DNA of 10,699 nt from Pseudomonadota bacterium (GTDB lineage Bacteria > Pseudomonadota > Alphaproteobacteria > UBA8366 > JADFVY01): assembly GCA_030671915.1 (NCBI GenBank), contig DAOVHN010000031.1:1-10699 (forward strand), given 5' to 3'. The notes below the pieces were generated by a model. The model saw only the letters and a list, made by a program, of their open reading frames with translations, was not told the origin of the DNA and made no database searches. Shown piece after piece: positions 1 to 5,757 of the stretch (the stretch's first letter is position 1; each line of letters begins with the position of its first letter). The position numbers were made by a program, and so were the translations under genes.

Positions 1-639
1 CGGATGTTCCTGGACTCGCCCGGCTGGCGCGGCATCAGGACCCGCAAGCGCAATCTGGAGGCGATGATGTCCACGGCCATGCGGGGGCTGGCGGCGGAGG
101 GTCGCCCGGTGCGCCTCCTCGATATCGCGACCGGCCATGGCCGCTATATTCTCGACAGCCTGGCGGCGAATCCGGATATTCCCGCCACCGCCCTGCTGCG
201 CGACTGGTCGGCGGAGAATGTCGAGGCCGGCCGCCGGCTGGCCGCCGAGTTGGGAATGGACGGGGTCCGGTTCGAGACCGGCGACGCGTTCGATGCGGAC
301 TCGATCGCCCGGGTTGAGCCGAAACCGACACTGGCGGTGGTCTCTGGCCTTTACGAGCTCTATCCCGACAATGCGCCCGTGCGCGCATCCCTGTCCGGCA
401 TCGCCCGCGCCATGGAGCCCGGCGGCTATCTGGTTTATACTAACCAGCCCTGGCACCCCCAGCAGGAACTGATCGCCCGGGTGCTGACCAGCCACCGCGG
501 CGGCGACGCCTGGGTCATGCGCTGCCGCGGCCAGGCGGAAATGGATGCGCTGGTGCGCGACGCCGGATTCGAAAAAATAGTGACGGAAATAGACGACGAG
601 GGTATTTTCAGCGTATCCATGGCGCGCAGACGGGTATAA
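1..639 (+). CDS. Class I SAM-dependent methyltransferase (Methyltransf_20 type), 5' end missing
   Basis: The frame is open from the first base of the window, so the gene is truncated on the left. The ATG at base 4 is probably internal. The visible 211 residues (numbered from that Met) form a Rossmann methyltransferase. SAM motif I is DIATGHG at residues 40-46, followed by an LLRDWS segment, a GDAF motif, and the signatures VSGLYELYPDN and GGYLVYTNQPWHPQ. The tail WVMRCRGQAEMD leads to a final strand ending at IFSVSMARRR. From memory, this pattern is typical of the C-terminal half of alphaproteobacterial fusions of an alpha/beta hydrolase with a methyltransferase, so a hydrolase domain may lie upstream outside the window. 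The substrate is unknown. Another methyltransferase gene, the PmtA-like one, follows after a 215-nt gap, which may hint at lipid modification. Family confidence is high; function is not assigned. Confidence 0.85.
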   Translation, partial: RMFLDSPGWRGIRTRKRNLEAMMSTAMRGLAAEGRPVRLLDIATGHGRYILDSLAANPDIPATALLRDWSAENVEAGRRLAAELGMDGVRFETGDAFDADSIARVEPKPTLAVVSGLYELYPDNAPVRASLSGIARAMEPGGYLVYTNQPWHPQQELIARVLTSHRGGDAWVMRCRGQAEMDALVRDAGFEKIVTEIDDEGIFSVSMARRRV

Positions 640-854
640 TCGAGCGGGGCTAATCATGGCGACCCCGAAAATTCTTGCAGTGACCATGGAGAAGACATAT
701 TTGATTTGTATTCCGTCATGTAGGGGCGTCGCGCGGCGGTTCCCGCACCTGACGGCCAGGCCCGCAAAAAAATCCGGTTGGGGCCGTGACGTTCAGAACT
801 TGTCAACGAAATCCCCCCATGATGTCGCTGGGGGAGAGAAGGGCAACCTGACAG

Positions 855-1718
855 GTGGCAAATATTATAAAGAATCTCGACTGGTTTGACGGCGACCCCA
901 CCAGCCTGGCGCTGATAGCGCTGGTGATCGTGGCTTTCTCGCTGATCACTGCTTTTGCGGCGGCCATCGGGTTGCGCCAGGTGCGCAAACCGGCGCTGGC
1001 GGCGGCGGATGACCGGATGCCGTCGGCCTCTGTTTCCGAGGCGCTGAACGAGGGCGAGGACGAGGCCACCGACCGCGAATCGAAATCCCGATTGCACCGG
1101 CGCGCCTCCATCGTTGGCCGGCGTTTTCGCAAGAGCCGGCGAATCCGGGATAATTTGCTGTTTTTCTCCAGCTTTGCCAAGGCCCCCAGGAAGGTCGGCT
1201 CCATCACACCCAGCAGCCGCGGCCTTGGCCGGGCCATGGCAGCGGAACTGCCGGATGAATACAGCGTCTGCGTCGAACTCGGCGGCGGCACCGGCAGCCT
1301 GACCAGCGCGATCCTGGCCGCCGGGGTGCCGAGCGAAAAGCTGATCGTCGTAGAGCGCGACCCACGGCTTGCCGCCCATCTGCGCAAACGATTTCCCAAG
1401 GTGGCGGTCGTCGAGGGCGATGCCCAGCATTTGCGGCGGATTCTGGCCGACGCCGGCGTCGATCATGTCGACGCGGTAATCTCCGGCCTGCCCCTGCGCA
1501 ATCTGCCTGGCGCGGTCCGGCGCAATATCGCGGCCGAGGTGTTCGCGGCGCTGGGGCTGGGCGGCGTCTTCGTGCAGTTCACCTATTGGGGCAAACCGCC
1601 GGTTCCCGCCGAGGTCGCGCAACGCTTTAACGTCGGCAGCGAAATGACCCGGCGCGTCTGGCGCAACATGCCCCCCGCCAATGTCTGGCGCTACCAGCGG
1701 CAGGCAAGCCCGGACTGA
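855..1718 (+). CDS. PmtA-like phospholipid N-methyltransferase with N-terminal membrane anchor
   Basis: A 287-residue protein starting at GTG 855. The GTG lies about 11 nt after a GAGAAGGG ribosome site (836-843). Residues 18-40 form one hydrophobic helix, followed by a charged linker (about 41-98). The catalytic part then starts with FFSSF and the motif GSITPSSRGLGRAMA, which is characteristic of PmtA and related rRNA-adenine-dimethylase-like methyltransferases. SAM motif I is ELGGGTG (141-147), the acidic residue after strand 2 is in VVERD (E167), GDA follows at D189, and SGLPL (210-214) is the motif IV equivalent. PmtA enzymes methylate phosphatidylethanolamine towards phosphatidylcholine using SAM at the inner membrane face. 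The usual enzyme is about 200 residues and peripheral, so the extra ~95 residues with a transmembrane helix are unusual. A later start at ATG 1017 would remove the helix but has no better ribosome site. Substrate is inferred from family only. Confidence 0.8.
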   Translation: MANIIKNLDWFDGDPTSLALIALVIVAFSLITAFAAAIGLRQVRKPALAAADDRMPSASVSEALNEGEDEATDRESKSRLHRRASIVGRRFRKSRRIRDNLLFFSSFAKAPRKVGSITPSSRGLGRAMAAELPDEYSVCVELGGGTGSLTSAILAAGVPSEKLIVVERDPRLAAHLRKRFPKVAVVEGDAQHLRRILADAGVDHVDAVISGLPLRNLPGAVRRNIAAEVFAALGLGGVFVQFTYWGKPPVPAEVAQRFNVGSEMTRRVWRNMPPANVWRYQRQASPD

Positions 1719-1740
1719 CGGCGTCCCGGCCATCAACCCA

Positions 1741-1768
1741 TTGAAATGGCCCGCGGGCCAGTTATGTT
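1741..1768 (+). promoter_or_regulatory. Candidate sigma-70 promoter for msrA
   Basis: TTGAAA (1741-1746) and TATGTT (1763-1768) are separated by 16 bp. They match the -35 consensus at 5 of 6 positions and the -10 at 4 of 6. Initiation near 1775 would give a leader of about 35 nt that ends in the AAAGG ribosome site (1799-1803), 6 nt before the msrA ATG. The spacer is almost filled by a perfect palindrome (separate entry). No experimental support; the call rests on motif match and position. Confidence 0.45.
1747..1760. repeat. Perfect 14-bp palindrome in the msrA promoter spacer
   Basis: TGGCCCGCGGGCCA reads the same on both strands and sits exactly between the putative -35 and -10 elements. 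It could be a dimeric regulator's operator, since binding between the hexamers would block or remodel RNA polymerase. It could instead be part of a weak terminator for the preceding methyltransferase gene, because a run with TTTT (1767-1770) follows. As RNA, its TGGCC arm competes with a second inverted repeat, GGCCAT (1728-1733) with ATGGCC (1746-1751). Confidence 0.55.
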
Positions 1769-1809
1769 TTGATAGAGGGCGATACCGGACGGGCGCACAA
1801 AGGTAAAAC

Positions 1810-2463
1810 ATGGTTTCAGGTTACGGTTTCAGGGAGTCGTCGGACAGTAGCCTGAAGGTCAGGCCCGACAAGGTTCCCGACCCCGACAGGGACATCGGCC
1901 ATTCCGTGGTGGGCGACGATAACGTTGCGATACTGGGTGGCGGCTGTTTCTGGTGCATCGACGGGATTTACCGGCTGATCGACGGGGTGACCGAGGTGGT
2001 TTCCGGCTATGCCGGCGGATCAGAGGACACAGCGAATTATGAAGCGGTATGCCGCGGCAATACCGGGCATGCGGAAGTGGTGCTGGTACGCTTCGACCCG
2101 TCCCGCATCAGTTATGGCCGGATTCTGAAGATCTTCTTCGCCATCGCGCACGACCCTACCCAGTTGAACCGCCAGGGCAACGATGTCGGCCCGCAGTACC
2201 GCTCGGTCATTTTCCACATGGATGCGGTCCAGCGCCAGGTGGCGGAAAGCTATATCCGCCAGTTGGACGAGGCGGAGGTCTTCGCCGCGCCCATCGCCAC
2301 CGAGGTGGCGCTGCTGGACGCTTTCTACGACGGTGAGCCGTTTCACCAGGATTACGTCGCGCGAAACCCGGCTCAACCCTATATCGCCTGTTTTTCGGCG
2401 CCGAAAATCCAGAAACTGCGCGAATATTTCCCCGAGATGCTGAAGCGCCGGAGCACGGCCTGA
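1810..2463 (+). CDS. msrA: Peptide-methionine (S)-S-oxide reductase MsrA
   Basis: A 217-residue protein with an ATG at 1810 preceded by AAAGG at 6-nt spacing. MsrA reduces the S-epimer of methionine sulfoxide in proteins, repairing oxidative damage with thioredoxin as reductant. The family signature GCFWC has the catalytic Cys46 followed by Phe47, Trp48 and a second Cys49, a common variant that may serve in recycling. The catalytic glutamate is E89 in TGHAEV, and the substrate-pocket pair is D125 and Y130 in NDVGPQYRS. HQDY (179-182) and a C-terminal Cys194 in PYIACF are also present. The first ~38 residues are a hydrophilic extension before the core, with no signal peptide or hydrophobic stretch, so a cytosolic location is likely. 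The position after the usual GCFWx(E) glutamate is Asp51, a conservative change. A probable own promoter lies just upstream. Identification is secure. Confidence 0.96.
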   Translation: MVSGYGFRESSDSSLKVRPDKVPDPDRDIGHSVVGDDNVAILGGGCFWCIDGIYRLIDGVTEVVSGYAGGSEDTANYEAVCRGNTGHAEVVLVRFDPSRISYGRILKIFFAIAHDPTQLNRQGNDVGPQYRSVIFHMDAVQRQVAESYIRQLDEAEVFAAPIATEVALLDAFYDGEPFHQDYVARNPAQPYIACFSAPKIQKLREYFPEMLKRRSTA

Positions 2464-2560
2464 ACGGGCGCCTATCGCACCTTCGCCTTTCCGCTTGACG
2501 GCCCTCCAAATCCGGGTTGAAGTCCGCCCGAATAAATGATTTGCCGGGAAGGGCCGGGCC

Positions 2561-3835
2561 ATGGATCGAAGCGACAACGGACAGGCCGGCGGCGGCCTGC
2601 CGATCGAACCGACCGAATTCTCCGCTGCAATGAACAACGCGTTCCCGCCGCCCGACATGGCCCGCCTGCGCGCCTGGCGGCTGGCCCGGGTGCGCGAGCA
2701 ATTGCGCAAGCGGGACCTTGCCGGCTGCCTGCTGTTCGATCCCGTCAATATCCGCTACGCCACCGACAGCCGCAACATGGCGGTCTGGACCCTGCATTAC
2801 CGATGCCGCTACTGCTTCATCGCGACGGACGGGCCCGTGATCTTGTTCGACTTCCATGGCTGCGAGCATCTTTCGGACGGGATCGAAACCATCGATGAGG
2901 TCCGCCCCGCGATCAGCTTCCTCTATTTCCTGTCCGGCGATCGATCGGATGAGCGCGTAAACCGCTTCGCCGAAGAGATCGCGGATCTTGTTCGCGCCCA
3001 TGGCGGCGGGAACCGGCGCATCGCGGTGGACAGCATCGAGCCAATGGCGGCGGCCGCGCTGGCCGCCGCCGGCGTCGAGGTCATCGACGGGCAGGAAACC
3101 CTGGATCAGGCGCGGCTGATCAAGTCGGAGGATGAGGTTCTTTGCATGCGCGCCGCCATCGCCGTGGCCGAGGAGGGGCTGGCCCGGCTGGGCGCGGCGG
3201 CCGAGGCCGGGGTGACCGAAAACGCGCTATGGTCCATCCTGCATCAGGTGAATATCGCGCGCGGCGGCGAATGGATCGCGACGCGGCTGTTGTCGTCGGG
3301 GCCGCGCACCAATCCCTGGTTCCAGGAATCCAGCGACCGGGTGATCGGCAGGGGCGAACTGGTGGGGCTGGATACCGACATGGTGGGCCCCTACGGCTAC
3401 TGGGCCGACCTGTCGCGCACCTTCCATACCGGCCCGTCGCGCCCGACCGACGAACAGCGCCGGCTTTACCGCCTGGCCTACGAGCAGGTGCAGACCAATA
3501 TGGCCTTGCTGAAACCCGGCATGGGTTTTCGCGAGTTTGCCGAGAAGGCATGGCAAATCCCGGATTCCTGCCTCGCCAACCGCTATTCCTGCATCCTGCA
3601 TGGCGTCGGCGTCGCCGACGAATACCCCGTTATCGCCTACAAGGAAGACTTCGCTGAGTCGGGCTATGACGGCGTGTTCGAACCCGGCATGGCGATCTGC
3701 GTCGAATCCTATATCGGCGAGGATGGCGGGGCCGAGGGCATCAAGCTGGAGGAACAGGTGCTGATCACCGAGGACGGCATCGAACTCCTGACATCCTTCC
3801 CCTTCGACGACCGCCTGCTGCCGGGGGAAGTTTGA
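2561..3835 (+). CDS. M24-fold metalloenzyme of the DddP (DMSP lyase) type
   Basis: A 424-residue protein with ATG at 2561 and a GGGAAGGG ribosome site (2546-2553). The N-terminal creatinase-like domain contains FDPVNIRYATDSRNM (59-73). The C-terminal pita-bread domain contains GGEWIATRLLSSGPRTNPWF (235-254). The M24 metal ligands are D271, D273, D283, H347, E382 and E397. As I recall the numbering of the structurally studied DddP (D295, D297, D307, H371, E406, E421), all six fit one constant offset of 24, and so do Y342 and D353 for the DddP catalytic Tyr366 and Asp377. DddP uses this fold to cleave dimethylsulfoniopropionate to dimethyl sulfide and acrylate. Differences include HGVGVADEYP for HGVGLCDEWP and WADLSRTFHTG for the DddP CVDISRSWWIG. 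A peptidase or other M24 hydrolase from a sister clade is the alternative, so the symbol is withheld. No signal peptide is visible. Confidence 0.85.
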   Translation: MDRSDNGQAGGGLPIEPTEFSAAMNNAFPPPDMARLRAWRLARVREQLRKRDLAGCLLFDPVNIRYATDSRNMAVWTLHYRCRYCFIATDGPVILFDFHGCEHLSDGIETIDEVRPAISFLYFLSGDRSDERVNRFAEEIADLVRAHGGGNRRIAVDSIEPMAAAALAAAGVEVIDGQETLDQARLIKSEDEVLCMRAAIAVAEEGLARLGAAAEAGVTENALWSILHQVNIARGGEWIATRLLSSGPRTNPWFQESSDRVIGRGELVGLDTDMVGPYGYWADLSRTFHTGPSRPTDEQRRLYRLAYEQVQTNMALLKPGMGFREFAEKAWQIPDSCLANRYSCILHGVGVADEYPVIAYKEDFAESGYDGVFEPGMAICVESYIGEDGGAEGIKLEEQVLITEDGIELLTSFPFDDRLLPGEV

Positions 3836-3859
3836 TATCCGCGTCAGGCAGTTTATAAA
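3832..3859 (+). promoter_or_regulatory. Candidate sigma-70 promoter for the cyclase gene
   Basis: TTGATA (3832-3837) and TATAAA (3854-3859) are spaced by 16 bp. Each matches the consensus at 5 of 6 positions, the best pair I find in this window. The -35 overlaps the stop codon of the M24 gene (3833-3835). Transcription from about 3866 would give a ~45-nt leader ending in the strong GGGAGGA ribosome site (3896-3902). Together with the terminator at 5603-5635 this suggests the cyclase gene can be transcribed alone. Confidence 0.55.
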
Positions 3860-3910
3860 TCCAGAGAGTCAGGCCCGAAAGATTCTGATGTTGAAGGGAG
3901 GAGCGATATC

Positions 3911-5611
3911 GTGCCGACGCAGCCCGTAACCGGCGGCTGGGCGATTCGCCAATCGCGGATCATCGCGCGACTTCGCCTGGCGACTGGGCTAATCCTGTTT
4001 GTCTATCTCCTGACCCATCTGCTGAACCATGCGCTAGGGCTGGTTTCGTTGCGGGCGATGGAGCAGGGGCGTGACATTTTCCTTCTGCTCTGGCGTAACC
4101 CGGTCGGTACTTTTCTGCTGTACGGGTCAATCCTGGCGCATTTCTTCCTGGCGCTCTATTCGGTTTATCGTCGGCAAAGCCTGCGCATGCCCGCCTGGGA
4201 GGCGCTGCAAATGGTCTTTGGGCTGTTGATCCCGCCGTTGCTGATGGGCCACGTCGTTGGAACCAGGGCGGCGCACGCGATCGCCGGGACAGAGGACAGT
4301 TATGCACTGGTTCTTTACATTCTCTGGGTCGTCAAACCCCTTTATGCGCTGCGCCAGGCTGCGGTCCTGTTGATCGCCTGGGTTCATGGCTGCATGGGGC
4401 TGCATTTCTGGCTTCGCTTCCGACCCGGATATCCGCGCTGGCTGCCGCTGCTTTACACCGCAGCCCTGCTGGTCCCGGTATTCGGTCTTCTCGGCTTCGT
4501 CCAGGCAGGCCGGACCGTAGTCGGGTTGGCGCAGGATCCGGCCTGGATCGACAGGCTGAAGGCCGCCGCCGGGCCGCCAGAAGGTGAAATCGCAAACATT
4601 TTGGGCGCCGCCGTCGACGGGCTGCTGGTGCTCTACTTTGCGACATTGGCCGGGGCGTTGCTGATCCCCGCACTGCGGGCCGCGATCAACAACCGCACCG
4701 GCATTGTCGTAACCTATAACGGGGGGCGGCGTGTGACGGTCCAGCAGGGGACGACAATCCTCGAGGCCAGCCGCATGGCCGGTATTCCCCATGCGGCCGT
4801 GTGCGGCGGCAGGGGACGCTGCTCTACTTGCAGGATTCGCATCTGGGCAGGCCTCGAGGCCTTGCCGGCGCCAAACGAGCAGGAGGAAGCGGTGCTGGTC
4901 CGGATCGGTGCGCCGGCGAATATGCGGCTGGCCTGTCAGACGCGTCCCGTCGCCGCCGTCTCGGTGGCGCCGTTATTGCCACCCACCGGTGCGCTGAAGG
5001 ACGCCCGCCGCCAGCTACCCGCCCGCCAGGGGCATGAGCGTGAGGTCGCGGTGCTGTTCGCCGATCTGCGCGGTTTTACGCAACTTTCCGAGAGGCAACT
5101 GCCCTATGACGTGGTTTTTCTGCTGAACCGCTATTTTTCGGCAGTCGGCAGCGCGATCGATGAAGCCGACGGGCGCATCGACAAATTCATCGGCGACGGT
5201 GTCATGGCGGTGTTCGGCGTGGCCAAACCCATCGACGACGGCTGCCGGCGCGCGCTCACAGCCGCCGGCAACATCGCCGTAAAGATGGCGGCGCTCAACG
5301 AAAACCTGATCGAGGAAGGGCTGGAGCCGCTGCGGATCGGCATCGGCATCCATGCGGGTCCGGCGATTGTCGGCGAAATGGGGTACGGCGAGGCCGCTTC
5401 GATCACCGTTATCGGCGACACCGTGAATACCGCCAGCCGCCTTGAAAGCCTGACGAAGGATTTCAACTGCGAGCTTGTCGTTTCCGATATCGTTGCCGAT
5501 TATGCTGGCTTGGAACTGCCTGGAGAATGTCGTCAGGTGGCGATGATCCGTGGCCGCAGCGAGCCGCTGGCTGTCCACGCGATCGGCGACGCACGACTGC
5601 TTGCCGGATAA
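3911..5611 (+). CDS. cyaC: Membrane-bound class III adenylate cyclase with diheme-type anchor and [2Fe-2S] domain (CyaC-like)
   Basis: A 566-residue protein. The GTG start at 3911 is supported by GGGAGGA 8 nt upstream. Residues 1-256 hold about six membrane helices (roughly 22-44, 66-86, 98-118, 148-169, 178-200, 232-256) with histidines at 36, 40, 77, 114, 159 and 165, resembling succinate-quinone oxidoreductase diheme-b anchors. Residues ~264-355 are a ferredoxin domain with Cys298, Cys304, Cys307 and Cys342 (C-x5-C-x2-C-x34-C, adrenodoxin-like). Residues ~375-566 are a class III cyclase: metal aspartates D385 and D429, Lys425 with Thr499 as the expected ATP-selecting pair, and transition-state N506 and R510. 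All catalytic residues are present, so cAMP synthesis is expected. The architecture matches Sinorhizobium meliloti CyaC, described as a quinone-responsive, heme- and Fe-S-containing cyclase. Regulation by quinone redox state here is inferred from that homolog. Confidence 0.9.
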   Translation: MPTQPVTGGWAIRQSRIIARLRLATGLILFVYLLTHLLNHALGLVSLRAMEQGRDIFLLLWRNPVGTFLLYGSILAHFFLALYSVYRRQSLRMPAWEALQMVFGLLIPPLLMGHVVGTRAAHAIAGTEDSYALVLYILWVVKPLYALRQAAVLLIAWVHGCMGLHFWLRFRPGYPRWLPLLYTAALLVPVFGLLGFVQAGRTVVGLAQDPAWIDRLKAAAGPPEGEIANILGAAVDGLLVLYFATLAGALLIPALRAAINNRTGIVVTYNGGRRVTVQQGTTILEASRMAGIPHAAVCGGRGRCSTCRIRIWAGLEALPAPNEQEEAVLVRIGAPANMRLACQTRPVAAVSVAPLLPPTGALKDARRQLPARQGHEREVAVLFADLRGFTQLSERQLPYDVVFLLNRYFSAVGSAIDEADGRIDKFIGDGVMAVFGVAKPIDDGCRRALTAAGNIAVKMAALNENLIEEGLEPLRIGIGIHAGPAIVGEMGYGEAASITVIGDTVNTASRLESLTKDFNCELVVSDIVADYAGLELPGECRQVAMIRGRSEPLAVHAIGDARLLAG

Positions 5612-5635
5612 ATTTAACAATCCGGCCGCATTTTT
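5603..5635 (+). terminator. Intrinsic terminator at the end of the cyclase gene
   Basis: GCCGGAT (5603-5609) pairs perfectly with ATCCGGC (5620-5626) around a 10-nt AT-rich loop. The sequence CGC A follows, then five T (5631-5635) and a pyrimidine-rich run. The left arm overlaps the TAA stop (5609-5611). A stem plus T-tract in this position is typical of a Rho-independent terminator; the 4-nt gap between stem and T-tract makes it imperfect. Confidence 0.6.
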
Positions 5636-5744
5636 CTCGTCCCATGGCATCGGGGCGTCTCATCGCCGGCATACGGTAGCAGGGCCCGGATATTAACGGC
5701 TTGACCGGCCGGGTCTGCTATTGTGGGTGGAAGCCCGAAGCAAT

Positions 5745-5749
5745 GAGGA
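5745..5749 (+). promoter_or_regulatory. Ribosome binding site that selects the DUF4139 start
   Basis: GAGGA at 5745-5749 lies 8 nt before ATG 5758. It favours that start over the in-frame TTG at 5701 and ATG at 5743, neither of which has a comparable site. With ATG 5758 the protein begins directly with a well-formed signal peptide, which supports the choice. Confidence 0.6.
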
Positions 5750-5757
5750 ACGTGAAC

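Noticed and set aside
635..640. Perfect TATAAT at the end of the first methyltransferase gene
   Set aside because: There is no -35 at 16-18 bp and no TGn extension; it overlaps the stop codon and is probably chance.
812..835. A 6-bp C-run/G-run hairpin next to the ribosome site of the PmtA-like gene
   Set aside because: It is short with a 12-nt loop and leaves the ribosome site free; homopolymer pairing of this kind is expected in GC-rich DNA.
654..1811. A 385-codon open frame on the - strand
   Set aside because: It is antisense to the PmtA-like gene and the msrA promoter region and has no recognisable family; a GC-rich shadow frame.
2495..2540. TTGACG (2495-2500) as a promoter for the M24 gene
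   Set aside because: No acceptable -10 lies at the right spacing, so read-through from msrA remains equally likely.
2020..3001. Overlapping - strand open frames of 242 and 264 codons
   Set aside because: They run antisense across msrA and the M24 gene and match neither a family nor a ribosome site.
5701..5726. TTGACC (5701-5706) as a -35 for the DUF4139 gene
   Set aside because: The gene probably needs a promoter here after the cyclase terminator, but no -10-like hexamer occurs 16-18 bp downstream; the nearest, TATTGT, is only 12 bp away.
5701..5757. TTG 5701 or ATG 5743 as the DUF4139 start
   Set aside because: Both are in frame but lack a good ribosome site and add residues in front of a signal peptide that begins naturally at ATG 5758.
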